Part shown: one piece after another, positions 13,001 to 22,307 of the stretch
How the letters are laid out: each line of letters begins with the position of its first letter
Position numbering within the stretch: position 1 is the first letter of the stretch
From: Caenorhabditis elegans
Lineage: Eukaryota > Nematoda > Chromadorea > Rhabditida > Rhabditidae
NCBI RefSeq assembly: GCF_000002985.6
Contig: NC_003279.8
Location: forward strand, 992,001 to 1,056,000
Direction: 5' to 3'
Length of the DNA stretch: 64,000 bases
Made by a program: the position numbers and the translations under genes
Notes under the pieces: model-generated
The model's database searches: none
What the model saw: the letters and a program-made list of their open reading frames with translations, nothing else
Told to the model about the DNA's origin: nothing

Positions 13001-13066
13001 ACTCCGAATTTGCCGAAACATGGAGAATTGCCGCAGATATTTAATATTCCTCATGCTAATGTTTAA
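4045..13066 (+). CDS. Four-transmembrane protein with proline-rich, PPxY-containing cytoplasmic tail
   Basis: Seven exons splice in frame: 4045-4094, 4804-4906, 4968-5091, 5137-5249, 10503-10643, 11850-12089 and 12701-13066, giving 378 aa. Hydrophobic segments lie at about residues 23-42, 97-116, 133-153 and 160-180, and the last runs into an aromatic YVYWHWYWH patch. The 200-residue tail is basic (KRSRRDK), then Pro/His-rich, then strongly acidic (about 306-324), and ends with PPPPIY, a PPxY motif at 330-333. PPxY motifs bind WW domains, typically of NEDD4-type ubiquitin ligases, so ligase-controlled trafficking is a reasonable inference. The overall plan resembles LAPTM or tetraspan proteins, but I do not recognise the family. 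The start is the first ATG in this frame before the first donor; other ATGs just upstream are out of frame. Intron 4 is 5.3 kb and repeat-rich. A hAT-type element sits 70 bp after the stop. Confidence 0.82.
4110..4790 (+). repeat. Tandem array with AGCTAGGCCACC...GTGGCCTAGAAT units in intron 1
   Basis: This intron consists of about nine units of roughly 65-75 bp. Each contains AGCTAGGCCACC, a short spacer, GTGGCCTAGAAT and AACTCTTCCACCGTA. The paired TAGGCC/GGCCTA cores make every unit partly self-complementary. Confidence 0.7.
5250..7590. other. First half of the 5.3-kb intron 4: no exon seen
   Basis: This stretch holds scattered TAGGCC phrases (5640-5760), AT-rich filler (6060-6500), one palindromic MITE (6541-6713), a CA microsatellite near 7162-7185, and purine-rich GAGA runs near 7385-7410. 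A GGTTCGAGTCC string at about 5343 resembles a pol III B box but has no convincing tRNA fold around it. No reading frame with splice signals joins the flanking exons. Confidence 0.55.
6541..6713. mobile_element. Palindromic MITE (CACGTGGTGTCAG family), diverged copy
   Basis: The inner GGTTTGATCTAC / GTAGATCAAACC arms and the central AAGAACGTGCTGACGTCACA are intact. The outer ends are degraded: the left end reads CACCATGTGGTAG and the right end lacks the usual CACGTG. Confidence 0.75.
7965..8045 (+). repeat. Interstitial telomeric repeat, TTAGGC orientation, degenerate
   Basis: About 13 hexamers of TTAGGC or near variants (TTAGGCG, TATGGTTA, TTTGGC). TTAGGC is the nematode telomere unit. The variants show this is an old array. 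Confidence 0.85.
8378..8625 (-). repeat. Interstitial telomeric repeat, GCCTAA orientation
   Basis: About 40 hexamers of GCCTAA with AGTCTA, GCATAA and GCCGGA variants. It is the complementary orientation of the 7965 array. Runs of eight or more perfect units occur. Confidence 0.9.
9335..9572 (+). mobile_element. 235-bp MITE with CACGG terminal inverted repeats
   Basis: It begins CACGGATTTCCGGCTTCC and ends AGGCAAGAACTCCG. The GC-rich core GCGCGTTGCGTGTCGCGTCG and the GTGGAGTACACAAC segment are intact. Confidence 0.85.
10040..10266 (+). mobile_element. 235-bp MITE copy, shortened core
   Basis: It starts CACGGATTTCTGGCTTCC. The ACGCGTTGTCC segment is missing, so the copy jumps from GACTTCC to GACAGGCGATT. 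The right end is degraded to CCAGAACCC. Confidence 0.85.
11073..11290 (+). mobile_element. 235-bp MITE copy, 3' end lost
   Basis: The left end CACGGATTTCTGG is intact and the internal deletion matches that of the copy at 10040, which suggests a common subfamily. The right terminal repeat is replaced by unrelated sequence after GCGCGAAAAATG. Confidence 0.8.
11417..11597. mobile_element. Palindromic MITE (CACGTGGTGTCAG family)
   Basis: Left end CACGTGGTGTCAGAGTGTCC, right end GGACAGCCTGACACCAAGTG. The two arms are self-complementary around a TGCTGACGTCAC centre. Confidence 0.88.
12090..12700 (+). repeat. Degenerate CCTGCCTA / CTAC tetranucleotide tract filling intron 6
   Basis: Almost the whole intron is built from CCTACCTG, GCCTA and CTGCC steps. 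Phases slip frequently. It is a microsatellite-like tract and codes for nothing in the spliced frame. Confidence 0.85.
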
Positions 13067-13136
13067 TCAAATTTTTGGGGTTTTATGGGTTTTGGATTTT
13101 CGGAGCGGAGCTTCATTTATCGCTTTAATATTGAAT

Positions 13137-13426
13137 CAGGGGTGGTTTTCAATTCTGGCAATTTGCCGGTTTGCCGATTTGCCGGAAAATTTAATTTTCG
13201 GCAAATTGCCGATTTGCTGTTTGCGGGATATCAGATTTTCCGAAAATGTTTAGAGGGATTTTTTATAAGACGAAAACACTAAAAACTGTGTCTTTTTGAA
13301 TTTTTTCCACTTTTTCTACATATTTTCATAGAATTTGCTTACTTTTCAAATTGCCGATTTGCCGGAAATTTTTAATTCCGCCAATTTGCCGATTTGCCGT
13401 AAAAAATCGTTTGCCGCCCACCCCTG
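13137..13426. mobile_element. Non-autonomous hAT-type element with 8-bp target duplication
   Basis: The element begins CAGGGGTGG and ends CCACCCCTG. It is flanked on both sides by the identical octamer TATTGAAT (13129-13136 and 13427-13434). CAGGG-type ends plus an 8-bp duplication are the hallmark of hAT transposons. The interior contains GCCGATTTGCCGG phrases, the unit that forms the 35-bp satellite at 20555-21535. There is no transposase ORF. It sits just beyond the stop codon of the four-TM gene, before an AATAAA at 13621, so it may lie in the 3' UTR. Confidence 0.88.
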
Positions 13427-13620
13427 TATTGAATTATCCGGAACACAGCAACACTCTGAAATTCGAGCATTAGTTAAATGTGATATTTGAAAAGTTTTGC
13501 AAACAAAATAATTTTCCCCAGCTTTCATCATTTTTTCTTTCAACAAAAAAAAACCGAGTGATATTATGATTTCCAATTTGTGCTATTTTGAGTTTTATTT
13601 TATTTTATTTTGTTGTTTTC

Positions 13621-13626
13621 AATAAA
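13621..13626 (+). terminator. Candidate polyadenylation signal AATAAA for the four-TM gene
   Basis: AATAAATAAA follows T-rich sequence 555 bases after the stop codon. No earlier AATAAA is evident between the stop and this site. Confidence 0.4.
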
Positions 13627-13923
13627 TAAACGAATATTTTTTGGTCATTTTTTGGCGCTATGAAACTAAAAAATTTCAGGTAACTTAGCGGGAAGTTCGT
13701 TTTTTTTTCATTTTGGCAGGAAATTTCATTTTATAAAATGGCAAAAACTTTTCGTTAAAAGTTTTTAAATTTTGAGAAAATTGACGAGAAATTAAAAATT
13801 TCAAATTTTTTGGCTCTAAATTAGGATTATAATTTTCCGAAAAAAAATTTCCGAATTAAAATTTGGCGTCTCAGTGTGTTATTCAATTAGAAAAACCTTC
13901 AAAATATTAAGACATTTCGGAGG

Positions 13924-13942
13924 CACGTGGTGTCAGAGTGTC
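13924..13942 (+). mobile_element. Solo left end of the palindromic MITE
   Basis: Only the 19-base terminal sequence CACGTGGTGTCAGAGTGTC is present. The rest of the element is missing. Confidence 0.6.
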
Positions 13943-14101
13943 TATGCTCCTTTAAATGATGCATTCAAAGGCGCTTACACACCTGCACGTAATCTCTTTT
14001 TTGTCTCAAAACAAAAGGAGCTTCAGACTCTCATATCTCTGCAACTCTGTGTGAATAACAATTGGAGCCCCAGAGCTCCCGGCTCCACACTGCCCGTTTC
14101 C

Positions 14102-17100
14102 ATGGAGACACTCCGATTATTATGGGAGCCACCACTGCTCGCCGAGCAGCAGCAGCAGCAGCCCATTGTTAACCCGATGACCAATATCTATATTTGGGTC
14201 CGGACCGCCCGTTCCCTTCAGTTTTTTTATCCGACTATCGATGTGGAGGCCGATGGGTTCGGTTGCTTCTATGAGATTTGTTTGGAAATTGTTGGCTTGT
14301 TGGAGGAGTGCGATAGGATAAGGTAAGCGTGCTCTATTGATAACACGAATTTTTGTGATTTTCGGCAACATGGGATCGTGGTTGCCCAAAGGGAAGGAAA
14401 CGCGCCCCATTGATAAAATCATTTCGCAATAGAGCGCATTTTCATCATTTTTTTGCAGTTTTGACGAATTCGAGACCCTCTGCGAGAATAGAATATCGGA
14501 AGTTTATGTGGAAGCAATTTTTCAAAATGCTGTGGAACAAGGAAATGTGAGTTTTTTTGTGATTCTGATGCTAATTTAGCAAGTGCGCTCTATCGACAAT
14601 TATGACTTTGTGCACGTTCAAGTATTTTCTCAAAGTTTAACACAGGGTTCTGGCCTTCCTCATTGAATTTTTCGCGCTCCGTTGACAACGGACAACGCGT
14701 GGGAAAGTCGTGTACTCCACACGGACAAATCACATTTAGTTTTACAACTAAAATCGAGCCGCGACGCGACACGCAAGGCACCGTAAATCTACCCCAGATA
14801 TGGCCTGGCCTAGTTCGGCAAAAACTCTTCCATTTCAATTTATGAGGGAAGCCAGAAATCCGTGAAGTTTAACAAATTGTGAGGTGTAGCAAACACGCTC
14901 AAGTGACAATTTTTACTTTATGCGTCATAAATTTTTTTCTGAAACTTAGAAAACGCGCTCTATTGCTACTTTGAACGGAAAACGCGCTCTAATGTCAATT
15001 TTATTTCCAGATAAACGCCCGCCTAAAGCTTCTCACCTTCTCACTTCTCTTCGCAGGTCTCCAACAAAAAACTAAAGATCTCACAAATTCCATCAGGTCG
15101 GACGTGGTCTTGACACGAATTTCAAAGTATTTTGGTAAATTTGAAGAATAATATTTGTTATTTTTTTGTTTTCCGAACTTTACAGGCCAAATATTCAAAC
15201 TTTTGTTCCAATTAGACGTGGGCCGCCGGTTACAGGACAGAGAAATTGTGCACGCCATTGGAAATGGGCAGGTGAGAAGTTCGGCTACAAAAACGTGACG
15301 CGTGGCCTAGAAAGATTTGTTTTTCCACAGCTTTTTCCACAGCTTCCACAGCTAACGGGATGGCCTAAAAAACTCCACGGTCGTTTAGCGATAGAGCGCA
15401 CTTGCACATTTTGGGAATCTTCTGGAAGAAAGTAAACGTCACAAAAGGCCTAGAAATCTTTATCGTGTGTGGTTTAAGAAACAATTCTCGGCTTTGAAAT
15501 TATGGTTGCTCGGGGAAAAATGATTGTTAGAAGCCGCACGCTTGCACGCTTGCACAGCTTGGGAATTTTCTGGAAAAGAAGTGACGTCACTGGTGGCCTG
15601 TAAATTTTCGCCATGTGTGAATTAACAAAACAATTATGGGCTTTGAAATTATCGATTTTCACGGATTTTTGGCTTCCCTCATAAATTGAAATGGAAGAGT
15701 TTTTGCCGAACTGGGCCATTTTGGCTCGGCCATATCTGGGGTAGATTTACGGCGCGTTGCGTGTCGCGTCGCGGCTCGATTTTAGTTGTAAAACTAAATT
15801 TATTTGTCCGTGTGGAGTACACAACTTTCCCACGCGTTGTCCGGCGGGCGATTGTCAATGGAGCGCAGAAAATGCAATGAGGAAGGCCAGACCACGTGAA
15901 AATCAATAAGTTTTTCAGCAAAAAATGAAAAATGAGGAAATTTCGTTAATTTTAGTTTTGTTAGCAGTAGTGCGCGCTCACATAGTTCAAGAATTTTTTT
16001 TTGAAGAAAAGTGACGTCACAGATGGCCTAGGAATCTCATCTATGACGTCACTTCTCTTCCACTTTATCCTATTTTCAGGGCTATGAATTCCTGGACACC
16101 CTATTTGAGGGAACAGTAAAGCACAGACATGGAAACTCGAACCATCACGGCGTGCGCCCCCTTTCCCATATAATCCCCCAAATTCTCGAAAAAGCGAGCA
16201 GTATATCCCTACCATTTTTGTGCAATGAAATCCGCCGACACCTTATCAAAGACCCGTATCATATTGATGAGTTCTCAACTGACAAACCTGCTCAAATATT
16301 TTCGACGGCTCGCCGAACGACACTGGCACATAATAGTCGACGGGTGGTACACTTGCATTATATCAATCGAATTGAAGTGCTGCGGAAGGATGAATTTGCG
16401 AATGTTCACCTGAGAATTTGTAATGATAAGATTAAGGCGTCGTTCGTTTTTGTTCCGTTGAGGTGAGATTTTTTGGCCGAACTTTTTTTTGTTGCTTTTT
16501 TTGAAAAATTTTTAAGAGATTTCATTTTTTTTTACAATAATAGAAAAATCAGAAAAAATATTCACGAAACCAATAAGTGGGCGGAGCATCAAACTGGCAC
16601 GCTCATTTTCCGTAGATCGTTTCTGCCAAAATCGAAAATTTCTTGAGCTTTCTTGAAAAATAACGCTAAATTTAATTGTGAATTTATTATTATCTCGAAA
16701 AAAATTATCAAACAGTCGAAAAGGGGCGGGCTTACATTTTTTAGCCCCGCCCACTTTTAGATTTGTTTTGTTGAAAAATGTCCAAAACTGAGTTTTTCTC
16801 GGAAAATTTGAATTCCCGCCAAATTTTTTTCCAGAAAATTTGAATTCCCGCCAAATTTTTTCCAGAAAATTTGAATTCCCTCCAAATGTTTTTATTTTCA
16901 GAAAATTTGAATTTCCCGTCAAAATTTTTTTCCCAGAAAATTTGAATTTCCCGCCAAAATTTTCCCAGAAAATTTGAATTCCCGCCAAAATGTTTTCCAG
17001 AAAATTTGAATTCCCGCCAAAAAAAATTTTCTCAGAAAATTTGAGTTTCCCGCCAAAAAATTTTTTTTAAAAGAAAATTTAAATTCCCGCCAAAATGTTT

Positions 17101-18765
17101 TCCAGAAAATTTGAATTCCCGCCAAAATTTTTTCCAGAAAATTTGAGTTCCCGCCAAAAATTGTTTTACTGAGAAAATTTGAATCCCCCCCCCCCCCCCC
17201 CCCCCCAAAAATTGTTTTACTCAGAAAATTTGAATTCCCGCCAAAAATGTTTTTTCTAAGAAAATTTTAATTCCCGCCAAATTTTTTTTTAGAGAAAATT
17301 TGAATTCCAGCCAAAATGTTTTCCAGAGAATTTGAATTTCCCTCCAAATTTTTTTTTCTCAGAAAATTTGAATTCCCGAATTTTATTTTTGAAAATTTGT
17401 GTGAAATTAAATTTTTGGGAATATTCATTGTGGCCTAAGTTGCTCCAAATGGAAGAGTTTTTTAAAAATTAATTTCTCGTCCACGCGTCAATTGTATGCA
17501 AGAAATTCGAATATTTTCCAGATGTGAAACCGTATTCCTCGACAGACTTATGTACACAAAATGGATAGTTCTTGGCGCAGTACGCGGCATTGTAATTGTT
17601 AAAAATTGTCAATCGACCCGAATTTCGGTGAGCTGCGACCAGCTGATTGTGCTCGATTCGAAAAATATCGAAATCTACGCCATGTCGCCGAAGAAACCAA
17701 TAATTTTCAACAGCTCTGCGGTAACTTTTGCCCCATTTAACACGATTTACGAGGTGAGTTCGGTGGGGCGCGTTTGCATTTATGAATTCGAAAATTTTCA
17801 AAAATTGAGAATTTCAGGGTCAAATGGAGTTTTTGGAAGAGAATGGGCATGGGCTTGAGCACAATTTGGTGTTAAAGGAGCCGATAAATGTGAGTTTTTG
17901 GTTTTTCACGGATTTCTGGCTTCGCTCATAAATTGATATGGAAGAGTTTGCCGAACTAGGCCTTTTTGGCTCGGCCATATCTGAGGTAGATTTACGGCGC
18001 GTTGCGTGTCGCGTCGCGGCTCCATTTTAGTTGTAAAACTAAATTCATTTGTCCGTGTGGAGTACACGACTTTCTCACGCGTTGTACGGCAGGCAATTGT
18101 CAATGGAGCGCGAAGAATTCAATGAGGAAGGCCAGAATCCTGTGAAATTTTTTTTCGAAATTTTCAACATTTTCCAATTTTTTTTAAACAAAAAACATTT
18201 CCAGTTTGGAGATGGCTCGTGGAAATTGATGGAAACTTCGAGATTTGTGTGTCAGCACACTCCACTTCACACCAGTGATAAGCAATTTGAGGTTTGTGAA
18301 TATTATTACACATTCGCGCGGGTTTTTTTTAAAGGCGCATGAGCTTAGATTTTGGTTTTTTCGCGTAAAATCGTGTTTTTTCCATAACTTTGTTATTATC
18401 GTTCACATATAATAGGTTTAAAAGGATATCGTGGCGAGACCCGAATAGGTGCGCCTTTAAGGTATCGATTTTGTTATCGATTTTCAGAAGGTTAAATTTA
18501 TCGATTTTTTTTTTTGAAATTTCGAAATATCGATTTCCCGAAATTCCCTCAATTTTCCAGCATTTAGCATTCGATTTTTCAAAATTTTCAGATGCTCCTC
18601 AACTCCCTACCAGAAGAATATCGTGTGGCTCACCACCGAAATGCCCAGGACGCTCAAAAAATGATCTCCTTGGACCCGGAAAAGTGCCGGCTCACCGATG
18701 TCACTTCAAATTTTGATTTGTTATTTTTAAAATCGAAAATCGAGAAAATCCACGTGGAAGCCTGA
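14102..18765 (+). CDS. TBCC domain-containing protein 1 (TBCCD1)-like
   Basis: Nine exons join in frame: 14102-14322, 14459-14546, 15011-15134, 15186-15271, 16080-16462, 17522-17753, 17818-17889, 18205-18291 and 18592-18765, giving 488 aa. Residues of about 301-378, starting CETVFLDRL, carry alternating short beta strands (KWIVLGAVRGIVIVKNC, RISVSC, QLIVLD). That matches the C-CAP / cofactor-C-like beta-helix, and the arrangement is that of TBCCD1. Vertebrate TBCCD1 acts in centrosome and Golgi positioning; a similar role here is inference. A Q5 run lies near the N-terminus. The frame is open upstream of the chosen ATG, so the start is uncertain. Introns 3 and 7 carry MITEs, intron 4 a MITE, and intron 5 the GAATTCCCGCC array. 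Gene identity is likely but rests on motif recall. Confidence 0.8.
14641..14864 (-). mobile_element. 235-bp MITE in intron 2 of the TBCCD1-like gene
   Basis: Reverse orientation: it starts CACAGGGTTCTGGCC and ends GAAGCCAGAAATCCGTG. The AGCCAAAATGG segment next to the GCCTAG is deleted. Confidence 0.87.
15660..15898 (+). mobile_element. 235-bp MITE in intron 4 of the TBCCD1-like gene
   Basis: Left end CACGGATTTTTGGCTTCC. The right end reads GGCCAGACCACGTG, so the last bases have become CACGTG. Confidence 0.87.
16795..17375 (+). repeat. Array of about 18 GAAAATTTGAATTCCCGCCAA units
   Basis: Units of about 28-36 bp share GAAAATTTGAATTCCCGCC and differ in the length of the following A/T run. 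The array occupies most of intron 5 of the TBCCD1-like gene and is interrupted by a 22-base C tract. Confidence 0.9.
17185..17206. repeat. Homopolymer of 22 cytosines
   Basis: An uninterrupted run of 22 C lies within a repeat unit that otherwise reads GAATTCCCGCC. On the minus strand this is G22, long enough to form a G-quadruplex. Confidence 0.95.
17907..18144 (+). mobile_element. 235-bp MITE in intron 7 of the TBCCD1-like gene
   Basis: Left end CACGGATTTCTGGCTTCG; right end GGCCAGAATCCTGTG. It lies 17 bases after a donor site and leaves about 60 bases before the next acceptor. Confidence 0.87.
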
Positions 18766-19512
18766 AAAAAACATCTTCCATCGTGCACCAGAAGAATTTT
18801 GGTGGCCGAATTTCGGATTTCTAGGTCATATCAAAATTGTGATGTTTTTTTTTTTTCATTATTGTGATTACTGTCAAAACAGAATGATCGACCTGCAAAT
18901 TTTGCGCCGCACAGAAAAAGAGGCGGGGCGTCGTTTTGCAAACATTCGGCGCGCCGCGTTGTACGATTTTTGAACAAAATGCTCGATTTTGGTGCGTTTT
19001 CGCACGGATTTCTGGCTTCCCTCATAAATTAATATGGAAGAGTTTTTGCCGAACTAGGCCAGGCCATATCTGGAGTAGATTTACGGCGCGTTGCGTGCCG
19101 CGTCGCGGCTCGATTTTAGTTGTAAAAATAAATGTATTTGTCCGTGTGAAGTACACGACTTTCCCACGCGTTTTCCGGCGGGCGATTGTCAATGGAGCGC
19201 AGAAAATTCAATGAGGAAGGCCAGAACCCTGTAGAGGAATTTTTCGAAATTTTCAACATTTTCGAAATATTCCAGAACCCCGTGTGGACTCCAACGGCCG
19301 GCGCGCCGCAGATTTGCAAAACTACGCTCCGCCTTTTTTTCTGTGCGACACTTGCAAAAAAAAAACGGCTCGATCATTCTGTTTTGTCAAAAACAATATT
19401 TATTTTATTCGCCGTAAAAATCAGAAAAATCAATAAAACCAAGTGTAAAAATCGATTGCTAGAAAATTGTATTAAAGTGTTCAAAAAATTCGCATAAAAA
19501 AACAACAAAAAA
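18766..19512. other. Convergent intergenic region between the TBCCD1-like and MADF-like genes
   Basis: It contains one MITE and a pair of short inverted phrases flanking it. AGAATGATCGA with GCAAATTTTGCG lies near 18880, and GATCATTCTGTTTTG near 19368. No reading frame worth calling. Confidence 0.5.
19003..19233 (+). mobile_element. 235-bp MITE nested between short inverted sequences
   Basis: Left end CACGGATTTCTGGC, right end GGCCAGAACCCTGTAG. The sequences on either side (18880-18965 and 19290-19380) are partly inverted copies, containing GCGCCGCGTT and GGCGCGCCGC. Confidence 0.85.
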
Positions 19513-22307
19513 TCAATTAAAATCGTCTCCAAGACCGGCAGTGGCAAGAGTTTCGCGATGTTTAACAACTTCATTGCAACACGTGGCAAGATATTCGGCT
19601 AAAAATCCTGGCGATTGAGATGTTGTCACTTTATCGATTTTTTCGGAAATTTCTCTGAAAAATATCGATTTTTCTGAGCAATTCTTCAGGATTCACCTCA
19701 AAATTTGTTGAATTTCGGCGGGCGCCGCGAGAAGTTCCGCATCAAAATCGATAATCGGAGTGGCGGTCTTTAGGTGCTCGTCGAGTTGAATGTTCTTGTC
19801 CAGCGGATCGTTTTTCGCCATTTCCAGTACATCTTTCAGAAAACTCAGTTTTCTGGAATTATTTTTGGTTTTTTTGGATTTCCAAAAAAAAAACTTGAAT
19901 TTTTAAAATTAATTTTTTCAACTATTACGGAAACGCAAAATTGTGAGAATGCGTCTTGCGCAACATATTTGACGCGAAAAATATCTCGTAGCGAGAACTA
20001 CAGTAATTCTTTACATGTAGCGCTTGTGTCGATTTACGGGAATTTCGGAAATTGAGCCCGTAAATCGACACAAGAGCGCTACAGTAATCATCCAAAGAAT
20101 TACTGTAGTTTTCGCTACGAGATATTTTGCGCGTCAAATATGTTGCGTAATACGCATTCTCAGAATTTTGTGTTCCCGTAATAAAAAAATGATCTAATTT
20201 TCTAATTTTTTTTTTCAATATTTTTTCAGATTTTTCGGTTCTTTTCTGAGTTTTAAATGTTCAGAAAACCACAATTTTCCAATTTTTGTGGAAAAATTTA
20301 TCAGAAAAAATTGTTTTTTTCTTCAAGCAATTCCAATTAATTTTTCAATCATTTTTCAAATTAAAATCACTTTTTTCTGATTTTCAAAAAAAAATTTGAA
20401 TTTCCAAAAATTCAAAATTGTAAGTTTTTCTCTATTTTTTCAAAAAAATTTTTTTTTAATTTTATTTAAAAATTTCGATTTTTTAAAAATTTTTCTTATT
20501 AAATTTATATTTTTTTAAACGATTTTCAAAAAAAAAAATTTTTTTTGTTTTTTGTTCGGCAGATCGGCAAGTTTTAAATTCCGGCAATTCGCCGATTTGC
20601 CGGAAATTTTCAATTCCGGCAATTTTCCGATTTGCCGGAAATTTTCAATTCCGGCAATTTGCCGATTTGCCGGAAATTTTCAATTCCTGCAGTTTGCCGA
20701 TTTGCCGGAAATTTTCAATTCCGGCAGTTTGCCGATTTGCCGGAAATTTTCAATTCCGGCAGTTTGCCGATTTGCCGGAAATTTTCAATTCCGGCAGTTT
20801 GCCGATTTGCCGAAAATTTTCAATTCCGGCAATTTTCCGATTTGCCGGATATTTTCAATTCCGGCAGTTTGCCGATTTGCCGGAAATTTTCAATTCCGGC
20901 AATTTGCTGATTCGCCGGAAATTTTCAATTCCTGCAGTTTGCCGATTTGCCGGAAATTTTCAATTCCGGCAGTTTGCCGATTTGCCGGAAATTTTCAATT
21001 CCGGCAGTTTGCCGATTTGCCGGAAATTTTCAATTCCGGCAGTTTGCCGATTTGCCGGAAATTTTCAATTCCGGCAGTTTGCCGATTTGCCGAAAATTTT
21101 CAATTCCGGCAATTTTCCGATTTGCCGGATATTTTCAATTCCGGCAGTTTGCCGATTTGCCGGAAATTTTCAATTCCGGATATTTGCCGATTTGCCGGAA
21201 ATTTTCAATTCCGGCAATTTGCTGATTCGCCGGAAATTTTCAATTCCAGCAGTTTGCCGATTTGCCGGAAATTTTCAATTCCGGATATTTGCCGATTTGC
21301 CGGAAATTTTCAATTCCGGCAATTTTCCGATTTGCCGGAAATTTTCAATTCCGGCAGTTTGCCGATTTGCCGGGAATTTTCAATTCCGGCAATTTGCCGA
21401 TTTGCCGGAAATTTTCAATTCCGGCATTTTGCCGATTTGCCGGAAATTTTCAATTCCGGCAATTTGCCGATTTGCCGGAAATTTTCAATTCCGGCAGTTT
21501 GCCGATTTGCCGGAAAAATTAATGCCGCCCACCCCTGCTATTAAGAAAAAATATATTTAAAAAAAAAACAAACATTTTAATGTTTTTTTTTTTTGGAAAA
21601 ATTCAAAATTTCGGAAATTTTTTATTAGATTTTTTCCATTTTCGCAGTGTCCACAAATCCACGTACTCGCAATATTCAAACTCCCGGCCACTTCTCAAAT
21701 ATTGGACATTATACAAATCCCTCTTCTTCCTGTACAACTGCTTCAACATATGCACGTGCTGAATGGCTCCCCAGCCGCCGAGCTTCAACGAAATACTGCA
21801 CCATGCCTGCCGCATCCGCTGATGACATCCAAAATCGACACATCTGATCTTATCCCAAATCGATGGCTCTTCTTTCACCATATCCAGCAGCTCACAGGTC
21901 AGAGTTCGGACTTGCGGAACATCGTAAAATGTTTCCAGCTCTGTTTTGAGTGTGCCACGTTTTCGATTTATTGGAGCCGCTGGATTGTGCTCTGGGAGCA
22001 GCTCACCGTCCGAGTTTTTGTAGTCCTGAAGAGAAATATCGATTTTTTTTCTTCTTTATTCCGGAGAAAAAATCGATAACCTGTAAAATTCTGAAAATAA
22101 CTTTTTGATCCGCTTCAGCCCATTTATGACGTTGCTCTGACAAGTAGACAAGTCCTTCAATCGAATTAACGGTGTGAGCACGTACGAGCCAATCCACGTG
22201 GAGTCCCTGAAATAAATTTAATTCAGAATACTGAAATTTCTGATTTTTAGCTGCAATTTTACCTGTTCAATAAACATTTCCTTGACTTTTTGATCTCCAG
22301 AACTCAT
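19513..22307 (-). CDS. MADF-like DNA-binding domain protein
   Basis: Five exons on the minus strand, 22307-22263, 22206-22081, 22025-21667, 19852-19697 and 19654-19513, give 275 aa. The central region has the MADF pattern: EEPSIWDKI, then QRMRQAWCSISLKLG, then LKQLYRKKRDLYN. It has spaced aromatic residues like a Myb/SANT-type trihelix. MADF proteins are usually sequence-specific transcription regulators; the target is unknown. The third donor, GA|GTACGT, is the only one that keeps frame into the fourth exon. Reading through instead gives a stop 17 codons later. The C-terminal part is acidic and helical. Intron 3 (1.8 kb) contains a palindromic element and a 35-bp satellite. Domain assignment is by pattern and not proven. 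Confidence 0.75.
19920..20186. mobile_element. Palindromic element with ATTACGGGAACACAAAATT-like ends
   Basis: The left arm reads ATTACGGAAACGCAAAATTG and the right arm ends CAGAATTTTGTGTTCCCGTAAT. Inner arms share GCGTCAAATATGTTG, ATATCTCGTAGCGA and TGTCGATTTACGGG. The copy at 59590-59885 matches it. It lies in an intron of the MADF-like gene. Confidence 0.85.
20555..21535. repeat. 35-bp satellite, about 27 copies, derived from a hAT-type element
   Basis: The unit is CCGGCAGTTTGCCGATTTGC plus CGGAAATTTTCAATT, 35 bases in total. Variants carry AATTTT, ATATTT or GATTCG. The array ends at the right in GCCGCCCACCCCTG, the same terminus as the hAT-type element at 13137-13426. No matching left CAGGGG end is visible. 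Because 35 is not divisible by three, all three frames stay open and give long artificial ORFs. Confidence 0.92.

Noticed and set aside
20552..21560. Overlapping reading frames of about 300 aa with RFAGNFQFRQFADLPEIF-like repeats
   Set aside because: They are translations of the 35-bp satellite. All three frames stay open because of the unit length, and the array lies in an intron of the MADF-like gene.
21603..21666. Extension of the MADF-like exon to the stop at 21603
   Set aside because: The GTACGT donor at 21666 joins perfectly to a coding exon at 19852, while the extension runs into low-complexity Lys/Phe codons.
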